In this document: one piece after another, positions 57,294 through 64,000 of the stretch | How positions within the stretch are numbered: position 1 is the first letter of the stretch | Layout: every line of letters begins with the position of its first letter | Source: Reichenbachiella versicolor | GTDB taxonomy: Bacteria > Bacteroidota > Bacteroidia > Cytophagales > Cyclobacteriaceae | Direction of reading: 5' to 3' | Length of the DNA stretch: 64,000 bases | Assembly (NCBI RefSeq): GCF_003171675.1 | Contig: NZ_QFZQ01000003.1 | Span: forward strand, 124,001 to 188,000 | Translations under genes and position numbers: made by a program | Notes under the pieces: model-generated | What the model was told of the DNA's origin: nothing | Database searches by the model: none | What the model saw: only the letters and a program-made list of their open reading frames with translations

Positions 57294-58376
57294 ATGAATG
57301 ATCTGGCTATAAGAGATGTCAAAATCTACAAGGCTTCTTCCGAGTTGAAAAAACCGATTTCTGATGCTACGCATACCTTGACTGAGATTTCCTTTGTTGT
57401 GATGAGGATACAGTTGGAAAACGGTATTATTGGAGAATCTTATCTTTTGTCTTTCCAGTATTCTCCAAATGCCATTATCGGCGCATTAAAAGATGTAATT
57501 CCAGCCATCAAAGGGTTTAAAGCCAATGAAACGGGATTAGTATATCAAAAGCTTGAAGATCAATTCGAATATTTTGGAAATCAAGGATTACTAAGATGGT
57601 CTCAAGCAGCTGTGAATATTGCAATGTGGGATGCATGGGGTAAATCACAAGGGCAACCAATACATAGACTTTTAGGAGTAACTAAGGAGAAAGTAAATAT
57701 CTACGGCAGTGGAGGCTGGATATCATATACGATCGATGAGTTGATAGAGGAAGTTACAGGCTATGCAGATCGAGGTTTTAAAGCAGTGAAAATCAAGGTA
57801 GGCTCTCCAAAAGTCAGTACCGATCTAGAAAGACTTAAAAAAGTAAGGGAAGCTGTAGGTGATAAGGTAGATATCATGATGGATGCCAATCAAGGAATGG
57901 ATTTACCATCAGCAGTAAAGCTTTCTAATGCAGCTAAAGATATTAATATCCATTGGTTTGAGGAACCAGTAAATCACCAAGATTTTCAAGCATATCAAAT
58001 TCTGAAAAACCAAACAGGGATCTCTCTGGCAATGGGAGAAAGAGAATTTGATACGTTGCCGTTGAGAGAGCTTGTGACAAGAAATGCATTAGATATTTGG
58101 CAGCCAGATATATTACGAATCGGTGGTGTAGAAGCTTGGAGAGAAAGTGCTGCACTAGCACATAGTTTCCACTTACCAGTCTTGCCACATTATTATAAAG
58201 ATTACGATGTACCGCTATTGTGTACTATTCCAAATGGTGTCGGAGCAGAGTCATTTGACTGGGTAGATCCGTTAATTGATAACCCTATGGTAGTAAAAGA
58301 TGGATATGCTATTCCACATGAATTACCAGGCTGGGGTTTTAACTTTATTGAAGACAAACTAACTGAGATAAAGTAA
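57294..58376 (+). CDS. Enolase-superfamily acid-sugar dehydratase (mandelate racemase group)
   Basis: A 360-residue enzyme with the mandelate racemase layout. KAVKIKVGS carries the K-x-K base, the metal ligands are in MMDANQG (Asp), HWFEEPV (Glu) and GEREFD (Glu), and the second base is the His of LPHYYKD with Asp in WQPDILRIGG. The group dehydrates aldonates such as L-fuconate, L-galactonate or L-rhamnonate. At 360 residues it is shorter than the characterised Xanthomonas L-fuconate dehydratase (about 440), so the substrate is tentative. It heads the second operon, 1 bp before the SDR gene. Confidence 0.85.
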   Translation: MNDLAIRDVKIYKASSELKKPISDATHTLTEISFVVMRIQLENGIIGESYLLSFQYSPNAIIGALKDVIPAIKGFKANETGLVYQKLEDQFEYFGNQGLLRWSQAAVNIAMWDAWGKSQGQPIHRLLGVTKEKVNIYGSGGWISYTIDELIEEVTGYADRGFKAVKIKVGSPKVSTDLERLKKVREAVGDKVDIMMDANQGMDLPSAVKLSNAAKDINIHWFEEPVNHQDFQAYQILKNQTGISLAMGEREFDTLPLRELVTRNALDIWQPDILRIGGVEAWRESAALAHSFHLPVLPHYYKDYDVPLLCTIPNGVGAESFDWVDPLIDNPMVVKDGYAIPHELPGWGFNFIEDKLTEIK

Positions 58377-58377
58377 T

Positions 58378-59139
58378 ATGGGACTCAATGTATTTTCATT
58401 AGAAGGGAAGCTTGCCCTAGTTACAGGAGGAGGAACTGGTATTGGCTTAGGTATTGCAAAAGCTATGGTGGAAGCAGGCGCTAAGGTCGTAATCACTGGA
58501 CGTAGAGAAGAGGTTTTAAAAGAAGCTATAGACGAGCTAGGTGAAAACGCTACTTATAGAGTCAATGATATCACTGATAAAGCAGGTATTCCCTCTTTGG
58601 TAGAGGACATAGAAAAGAAGGAAGGTGCTATTGATATATTGGTCAATAACGCAGGTATTCATCACAAGGCAATGGCTCAGGAAACTACTGATGAAGACTT
58701 TGAGCGTATCCTTCAAACTAATGTGATGAGCGTATTTGCCTTGACTCGTGAGTGTGCAAAGTATATGTTGGAGAGAAAGAGTGGCTCCATCGTCATGATA
58801 GGTTCTATGGCTGGACTATTTGGTATTGATAAGGTAGTAGCTTATGGTACATCTAAAACGGCGTTGACAGGTTTAGTAAATGCTTTAGTGACGGAGTATT
58901 CTACGAGTAATGTTCGTGTCAACGCAATAGCACCAGGGTGGATTGAATCCAATATGTTCCTAAACGCTATTAATCAAGACTCACATCGTAAACAGCAAAT
59001 CACCAATAGAATAGCAATGGACTGTTTTGGTCAGACTAGTGATATCGGTAATGCTGCAGTCTTCTTAAGCTCAGAAGGAGCAAGATATATCACAGGAGTA
59101 GTATTGCCAGTGGATGGTGGGGCAACTGTTAATTTTTAG
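58378..59139 (+). CDS. SDR, probable sugar-acid dehydrogenase
   Basis: A 253-residue classical SDR: TGGGTGIGLGIA near 16-27, NNAGIHH, a catalytic Ser in IGSMAG, Tyr in VAYGTSKTAL and C-terminal GVVLPVDGGATVNF. Sequence style is that of gluconate 5-dehydrogenase and 2-deoxygluconate dehydrogenase proteins. In the operon it could oxidise the 2-keto-3-deoxy-L-fuconate made by the preceding dehydratase. It lies 1 bp downstream of that gene, so translation is likely coupled. Confidence 0.82.
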   Translation: MGLNVFSLEGKLALVTGGGTGIGLGIAKAMVEAGAKVVITGRREEVLKEAIDELGENATYRVNDITDKAGIPSLVEDIEKKEGAIDILVNNAGIHHKAMAQETTDEDFERILQTNVMSVFALTRECAKYMLERKSGSIVMIGSMAGLFGIDKVVAYGTSKTALTGLVNALVTEYSTSNVRVNAIAPGWIESNMFLNAINQDSHRKQQITNRIAMDCFGQTSDIGNAAVFLSSEGARYITGVVLPVDGGATVNF

Positions 59140-59152
59140 TTGCCCATTTAAT

Positions 59153-59181
59153 TCCTCCTTTGAAGAGGAAAGGAGGATTTT
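59153..59181 (+). terminator. Hairpin between SDR and aldose dehydrogenase genes
   Basis: TCCTCCTTT (59153-59161) pairs perfectly with AAAGGAGGA (59169-59177), followed by TTTT. Its place within the operon suggests partial termination or transcript processing. Confidence 0.6.
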
Positions 59182-59197
59182 AACGCAAAAGTAGAAA

Positions 59198-60142
59198 ATG
59201 AATAGACCAACATACATAGAAGATTATCAAATCAGTGAAGCCTTTGACGGAGGCAGTAGACTAGTATATGGCACATCTGGACTTGGTGGAGTTTGGGGAA
59301 AAGTAGATGCTGGAGAATCAGTAGAAGCTTTACTTTATGCATTCGAAAATGGAATTTCAGTATTGGATACAGCACCATCTTATGCCAATTCGGAAATATA
59401 TGTTGGTCAAGCCTTGAAACAGTGGAAAGGAGAAAAGCCTTTTGTCAGTACTAAAATAGGCCGTCTGAAAGGAAAAGATGCTTTCGAAATAAAACTTGAT
59501 TACTCGGAAGAGGGAATGAAAAACAGCTTAGACAATAGTCTTGAAACATTGGGTTTGGAAAGCATTGATCTACTGTTTTTGCATGAACCTCAACTAGTGC
59601 CTTCTGATCAAATAGAAAGGGCTATCGATACCTTGAAGGAATTTAAAGCAGCAGGACTGGTAAAGCGACTAGGCGTAGGAGGGAATCCAAATGCAACTTT
59701 CATGCCTTATGTCAAGAAAGAGAACTTTGATGTGGTATCAGGTTTTTTAAAGATGGATGCATGTAATCTGTCAGCATTTGAAGGACAGGTTCAACAATTC
59801 CAAGAAGAAGGGATAGCTTATTATGCGGCATCTGCGCTACACTTTTCATTGTTAGGAAATAGATATGAGCAATACCTGAAAGATGGAGTAGATGGCGAAT
59901 GGATTACGGAATCAGATTTGGCGAATGCTACGAAAGTAAAAGCCATTGCGGATAGATTGGATATGCCTCTAGCGACTTTAGCACAGCGCTATTTATTCTC
60001 AATTAAAGAGGCAGACCGTGTAGTGATGGGGGCTAGAAACCTAGAGCAAATTCAGTCAACTATTTCAGACTGGAAGTTGGGAAAGTTGGACGAAGAGACT
60101 TTTGAGGAGGTTACGGATTTAATACTTGGTGAGACCGAATAA
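59198..60142 (+). CDS. Aldo/keto reductase, L-fucose (D-threo-aldose) 1-dehydrogenase type
   Basis: A 314-residue AKR. Catalytic Asp in VLDTAPSYANSEIYVG, the conserved Tyr there, Lys in VSTKIGR and His in LFLHEPQ are present, and the C-terminal NADP-binding segment has RVVMGARNLEQI. The group includes L-fucose, L-galactose and pyridoxal 4-dehydrogenases that oxidise at C1 to a lactone. In this operon it is the best candidate for the first oxidation step, performing the same step as the SDR at 17547 by a different fold. Confidence 0.85.
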   Translation: MNRPTYIEDYQISEAFDGGSRLVYGTSGLGGVWGKVDAGESVEALLYAFENGISVLDTAPSYANSEIYVGQALKQWKGEKPFVSTKIGRLKGKDAFEIKLDYSEEGMKNSLDNSLETLGLESIDLLFLHEPQLVPSDQIERAIDTLKEFKAAGLVKRLGVGGNPNATFMPYVKKENFDVVSGFLKMDACNLSAFEGQVQQFQEEGIAYYAASALHFSLLGNRYEQYLKDGVDGEWITESDLANATKVKAIADRLDMPLATLAQRYLFSIKEADRVVMGARNLEQIQSTISDWKLGKLDEETFEEVTDLILGETE

Positions 60143-60263
60143 TCTAATGTCATGCTAGAGAATGAAGGTTTTTATATAGGTATTGAACAAATAGATAAGC
60201 TGAGAAGTTCTATCACTTCCTAATAGTCATGACTTAATGAGATACTCCAAACAATAAAGAAAA

Positions 60264-61286
60264 ATGAGAGTAATTAGACTTAAAGAACCGGGAAGTTGGG
60301 AAAAGTATGATGCCAATCAGCCGGAACAGGTTTTGGCAGCAGGTGATGCACTCGTCCAAATCAATAAAATGGGTGTATGTGGGACAGATCTACATGCCTT
60401 CAAAGGACAGCAGCCTTTTTTTGAGTATCCTAGGGTTTTAGGACATGAGTTGGCTGTGGAAGTGCTGGCTATCGGTCAGGAAGTGAATAATGTCAAGGTA
60501 GGTGACCGATGTTCAGTAGAGCCCTATTACAATGAAAAGATCGGTCAGGCAGTACGAAGAGGGTTGACTAACTGTGGTGAACACCTGAGAGTACTAGGGG
60601 TACATGTAGATGGAGGAATGCAAGAGCAAATGGTGATCCCAGCTCAGTTTCTTCATCCATCCAATAAATTATCAGATGATCAGTTGGCACTAATCGAACC
60701 ATTAGCGATAGGATGTCATGCGGTAGATAGAGCAGATATCAAACATGATGATATCGTACTAGTAATTGGAGCTGGACCAATAGGGTTAGGAACCATTCAG
60801 TTTGCGCAGTTGACAGGAGCTAGAGTTATAGTGATGGATATTGAAGCAGGCAAACTGAAGAAAGCACAAGAAATTACTCAAGTCAAAGACATGGTATTGG
60901 TGTCGGATCAAATCGAAGAGGATTTAATGAAGCTCTTGGATGGAGACCTACCAACTGTAGTCCTGGATGCAACAGGAAATCCTAAATCAATGCTAAACAC
61001 TTTCAAGTATGTAGCTGCTGGAGGTACAGTCGTATTCATTGGTTTGTTCCAAGGAGATGTGGTTTTTAATGATCCTTATTTTCATAAAAAGGAATTAACT
61101 CTTAAAGCTAGTCGTGCAGCGATGAGTGGTGATTTTAGTAGAATCATTCGCTTAATAGAGGCAGGTAAAATCAATCCAGAATCCTACGTGACTCATCGAA
61201 TGGACTTCGATGATGTACCCGAGCAATTCCAGAAGTTATATGATTATGGCGGTGACTTGGTCAAGGCAATCATTGATTACAGGTGA
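60264..61286 (+). CDS. Zinc-type alcohol dehydrogenase paralogue lacking the structural zinc site
   Basis: A 340-residue medium-chain dehydrogenase, paralogous to the gene at 12239. Catalytic zinc ligands C39 (GVCGTDLH), H61-E62 and E145 are kept, as is the NAD motif GAGPIGLG. The structural zinc cysteines C89, C92, C95 and C103 of the paralogue are replaced here by E91, G94, V97 and G105 in the aligned loop EPYYNEKIGQAVRRGL. Such zinc-1 enzymes exist. The substrate is probably a sugar acid. It is 121 bp after the AKR gene. Confidence 0.87.
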   Translation: MRVIRLKEPGSWEKYDANQPEQVLAAGDALVQINKMGVCGTDLHAFKGQQPFFEYPRVLGHELAVEVLAIGQEVNNVKVGDRCSVEPYYNEKIGQAVRRGLTNCGEHLRVLGVHVDGGMQEQMVIPAQFLHPSNKLSDDQLALIEPLAIGCHAVDRADIKHDDIVLVIGAGPIGLGTIQFAQLTGARVIVMDIEAGKLKKAQEITQVKDMVLVSDQIEEDLMKLLDGDLPTVVLDATGNPKSMLNTFKYVAAGGTVVFIGLFQGDVVFNDPYFHKKELTLKASRAAMSGDFSRIIRLIEAGKINPESYVTHRMDFDDVPEQFQKLYDYGGDLVKAIIDYR

Positions 61287-61366
61287 TATTATAATATAAA
61301 GTCGTAATGCTGACGAAGGAAGCATCGCGTTTTGGAAGGAAACATAGTCGCATATAGAAAGATCCT

Positions 61367-61380
61367 TCCTGACGTCAGGA
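61367..61380. promoter_or_regulatory. 14-bp perfect palindrome upstream of the second FucP gene
   Basis: TCCTGACGTCAGGA is a perfect palindrome 52 bp before the start codon. A pair GGAAGGA (61334-61340) and TCCTTCC (61363-61369) forms a second overlapping stem. It may be an operator or leader hairpin. Confidence 0.45.
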
Positions 61381-61432
61381 CAACCATAAGGGATAGAATA
61401 AATGATTATTAATTAAGAAACTCTCAGAATAA

Positions 61433-62689
61433 ATGGAGACTAAAAAAGATAGCAACGCAAAATACTTAGTACCTCTCATCATAGTGATGGCCCTAATGTT
61501 CTTCTGGAACCTGAGTAGAAATATTAATGATGTGCTTATCCCTCATTTAAAAAGAGCCTGTCAGTTGACTGACTTTCAGTCGTCTTTGGTGCAGTCAGCA
61601 TTTTTTGGGGCGTACTTTATTGTAGCATTACCCGCAGGATGGTATATCCAAAAGAAAGGGTACAGAATGGGAATGATTACTGGTCTATTGGTGGCAGCAT
61701 TCGGAGCGTTTCTGTTTTACCCAGCAGCCGAGACTCGTATTTATCCATTTTTCTTGATGGCACTATTTGTAATGGCAGCTGGATTTGCAATATTGGAAGT
61801 GACAGCATCACCGTATGTAGCCAAATTAGGAAGTCCTGAAGGAGCTTCGAGTAGATTAAGTATGGCTGCAGCAATAGGTTCGGTAGGAGCTACTATTGCG
61901 CCGGCTTTAGCAGCATTACTTTTCTTACACGAAGTTGATGTCCCACAGTCTACCATAGATGCATTTTCCCCTGCCCAATTAGAGACATTCTTGTCTGGAG
62001 AAGCAGACTTGGTCAAGCCTCCCTATTTGATTCTTGGAGGTATTCTAGTAGTGATTGCTTTGGTAGTTGTTTTCATTCAGTTACCCAAAATAGAGGATGA
62101 ACAAGGAGGAGATAAGAAACGCCTGGTTGATATATTCAAGTTTAAACACACATTGTACGGAGTAGGAGCTGAGTTCTTTTATGTAGGTGCGGAAGTAGGT
62201 ATTGTCAGCTTCATTATACGATATGCGAAGTGGTTCAATATACCTGAACTCACCGAACAAAAGTCAGCACAGTTCATTACTGCTTTCATGGGATTGGTGT
62301 TATTGGGTAGACTGTTAGGAGTTTATATTTTGAAAAGATTCAAGCCACAAAACGTATTGGCATTCTGTAGTATCAGTGCTTTTGTGATGGTGACTTTGGC
62401 AATACTCACCAATGGTTATTTCTCTTTAGCCTGTTTGTCAGTAGTAGGATTCTTTACTTCGATCATCTATCCGATTATATTTAGTTTGAGTATGGCTGAC
62501 CTTAAGGAATATACCAAGACAGGATCGTCAGTATTTTTGTTAGGAATAGTTGGGGGAGCCATAGTACCGCCAATGATGGGCTATATCTCCGATACGATTG
62601 GAATTAAATTCTCCTTTATCATTCCATTGATCTGCTATGTTTACTTGCTGTTTTTCGCCGTGAAGGGGCACAAGGTTAAAATAAGTTAG
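61433..62689 (+). CDS. FucP-type sugar:H+ symporter, second copy
   Basis: A 418-residue MFS carrier with twelve hydrophobic segments. The first helix keeps RNINDVLIPHLKR, nearer to E. coli FucP (NLNDILLP) than the copy at 18375, and the fourth helix reads FAILEVTASPYVAK with the conserved Glu. It is expected to import L-fucose or a similar hexose. Two FucP carriers differing at the first helix suggest different sugar preference. Located 146 bp after the dehydrogenase gene with an intervening palindrome. Confidence 0.88.
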   Translation: METKKDSNAKYLVPLIIVMALMFFWNLSRNINDVLIPHLKRACQLTDFQSSLVQSAFFGAYFIVALPAGWYIQKKGYRMGMITGLLVAAFGAFLFYPAAETRIYPFFLMALFVMAAGFAILEVTASPYVAKLGSPEGASSRLSMAAAIGSVGATIAPALAALLFLHEVDVPQSTIDAFSPAQLETFLSGEADLVKPPYLILGGILVVIALVVVFIQLPKIEDEQGGDKKRLVDIFKFKHTLYGVGAEFFYVGAEVGIVSFIIRYAKWFNIPELTEQKSAQFITAFMGLVLLGRLLGVYILKRFKPQNVLAFCSISAFVMVTLAILTNGYFSLACLSVVGFFTSIIYPIIFSLSMADLKEYTKTGSSVFLLGIVGGAIVPPMMGYISDTIGIKFSFIIPLICYVYLLFFAVKGHKVKIS

Positions 62690-62824
62690 AACGTTAGTAT
62701 ATTTTCAAGGTAGTTCAAGGATACAGCTGAGTTCTATTGTCTCAAGTGCAATAAGAATGAATATTTGAAATTAAGTACTCAATCATTTTGTAACAATAGA
62801 GGGAATTTCATAATCAGTACGACA

Positions 62825-63526
62825 ATGGATAATACACACTCTAACTTTCATAGATTCACTTATTTCTTCCAGTCAGATAGTACAGAAGTGAAAAGCTTTT
62901 TCACTTCTGAAAAGTGGAAAAATAGCAGAGAGACTAAAACTGATGGAGTATGGTCTCTGAAAGCATACAATATCGAGAATGATTACTTTCTAATTATAGA
63001 TGCTTCATCTGATCTTAATAGTCAGCAGTTATTCGCTGTACTAGAAAAGAATGCGCAGTTTGGTTCGGTTCAGAAGCAATTAAAAGCAAGTGGACTCGAA
63101 GTATTGAAACATGATCAAGCATTAGAAAGAATTTATGAGTTTAATCAGAAGCATGTTCACTCATCTAAAGAAGGACAGCTCAAAACTGATGTTGGAGATC
63201 ATAAACGGTTTGTATGGACATTGCTTTTGGAACAAGAACCAGAGCTTATGGCAGAGTACAAGCGTGTGCACAGTATTGGGATGGCTTGGCCTGAAATTAC
63301 CAATAACATGAAGACTATTGGTGTCAAGGATATGGAGATATATCTATATGAAAGTCAGGCGATTTTAATCATGGATACTATTCCCAATTTTGATCTTGAA
63401 GAAGTAGGTCCAAGATGGCAAGCAATGCCTCGCGAAAGCGAATGGCAAGAGTTCGTTGCTAAGTTTCAGCGAACAGATCCGAATAGCTCCATCCAAGAGA
63501 AGTGGAAAACTATGAACGAAGTTTGA
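62825..63526 (+). CDS. RhaM-family mutarotase with degenerate N-terminal repeat
   Basis: A 233-residue protein, double the RhaM length, starting at ATG 62825 (an in-frame TTG at 62765 would add 20 residues lacking family similarity). The C-terminal half (about 125-233) has the RhaM pattern KRFVWTLLLEQEPELMAEYK, GMAWPEI, MEIYLYESQAILIMDT and EKWKTM. The N-terminal half aligns weakly with the same fold (RFTYFF, KAYNIENDYFLIIDA) but lacks the His and WPEI block. The second half should be active on an L-fucose-like sugar. The first half looks like a decayed duplicate. Confidence 0.82.
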   Translation: MDNTHSNFHRFTYFFQSDSTEVKSFFTSEKWKNSRETKTDGVWSLKAYNIENDYFLIIDASSDLNSQQLFAVLEKNAQFGSVQKQLKASGLEVLKHDQALERIYEFNQKHVHSSKEGQLKTDVGDHKRFVWTLLLEQEPELMAEYKRVHSIGMAWPEITNNMKTIGVKDMEIYLYESQAILIMDTIPNFDLEEVGPRWQAMPRESEWQEFVAKFQRTDPNSSIQEKWKTMNEV

Positions 63527-63619
63527 AATCAATTCAATTTTTTTCTAATACCACTGTTACCTTTTCCGAACGCTCCATGTCAAAGAAGATGAATCAATAA
63601 TTCATTAACTTTTACAGTC

Positions 63620-64000
63620 ATGGAAAACGCAGAACATTTAATCCCCTTCGTTGGAATATTTGCCATTTTTATCTTGCCAGCGATAGTGCTGGGCATCATT
63701 TTCTTTAACTATCATAAGAACAAGTCTCGTGAGAGAATGGCGATGATAGAGAAAGGAATGGATCTTACAGAAATCTATAGACTAGAAGCAGAGTCTAAGA
63801 ATAGAAAAGTAGATAGAACTGACGGCTTACAAAAAGGGATGATCGCTGCTGGAGTAGGGCTGGGACTTTTTGTAGGTAACTTATTCAAAAATATTCATGG
63901 TTTCAATTCAGGCGTTACAATGGGAGCATCCATTGCCTTTTTTGTAGGTATGGCTTTTATATTACACTACATCATCGTAGGTCGTAAGAAGCAGAAAGAA
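63620..64000 (+). CDS. Small membrane protein, DUF6249-like (3' end beyond window)
   Basis: The frame is open from an ATG at 63620 to the edge (127 codons, no stop). It has one helix near 8-28 (IFAIFILPAIVLGIIFF), a charged segment with MIEKGMDL, and two further helices near 75-90 and 100-118. Similar small inner-membrane proteins in Bacteroidota occur next to sigma factors. Function is unknown. Confidence 0.6.
   Translation, partial: MENAEHLIPFVGIFAIFILPAIVLGIIFFNYHKNKSRERMAMIEKGMDLTEIYRLEAESKNRKVDRTDGLQKGMIAAGVGLGLFVGNLFKNIHGFNSGVTMGASIAFFVGMAFILHYIIVGRKKQKE

Noticed and set aside
62765-62824. Upstream TTG start for the second mutarotase
   Set aside because: The extra 20 residues show no family similarity, and an ATG follows at the natural domain start.

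Overview
The window is AT-rich chromosomal DNA of a Bacteroidota bacterium, most likely a marine member of the Cytophagales. This rests on a SusC/SusD pair, TAnnTTTG-type promoter elements, scarce Shine-Dalgarno sequences, small proteins resembling type IX sorting domains, a WD40-caspase protein and the gene order rplM-rpsI-rpsB-tsf. The assignment is by gene content only; there is no rRNA or tRNA in the window. LAYOUT. 1-3.7 kb: the 5' part of a membrane VWA protein, fabG, and dihydrolipoamide dehydrogenase. 3.8-5.3 kb: a tandem duplication of a small secreted protein together with its control region. 5.4-8.7 kb: a TetR regulator, a short-chain dehydrogenase with a matching operator, a HTATIP2-like oxidoreductase and an esterase. 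8.7-11.9 kb: a large exported WD40-caspase protein. 12.2-20.0 kb: a sugar-acid operon. 20.4-38.8 kb: mostly housekeeping and accessory genes (thioesterase, glycogen phosphorylase, beta-helix protein, aldo/keto reductase, NhaC antiporter, 3'-5' exonuclease, AddB-like nuclease, carboxypeptidase-regulatory-like protein, PAS kinase, EamA transporter, dienoyl-CoA reductase, pseudouridine synthase). 39.0-49.7 kb: a LytTR/LytS two-component system followed by metalloprotease, SusC, SusD and a lipoprotein. 49.9-54.1 kb: L13, S9, S2, EF-Ts and CinA. 54.3-63.5 kb: sulfatase, AraC regulator and a second sugar-acid operon. 63.6 kb to the end: start of a small membrane protein. HOW THE GENES WORK TOGETHER. 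The 12.2-20.0 kb operon encodes a FucP-type importer, a mutarotase, an L-fucose/L-galactose-type dehydrogenase, a lactonase, a zinc dehydrogenase, tagaturonate reductase (UxaB) and altronate dehydratase (UxaA). Read as one pathway this fits L-galactose -> L-galactono-lactone -> L-galactonate -> tagaturonate -> altronate -> 2-keto-3-deoxygluconate, suited to red-algal galactans. The 57.3-63.5 kb operon has a second FucP importer, mutarotase, aldose dehydrogenase, an enolase-superfamily acid-sugar dehydratase and two more dehydrogenases, beside a sulfatase and an AraC regulator, which fits L-fucose or another 6-deoxy/sulfated algal sugar. The LytTR regulator may control the protease-SusCD operon and the duplicated secreted proteins, because all three control regions carry direct repeats with an exact 21-bp period. 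A 5-hairpin intergenic region between uxaA and uxaB and a 3 x 26-bp tandem repeat near 37.9 kb are unexplained structures.
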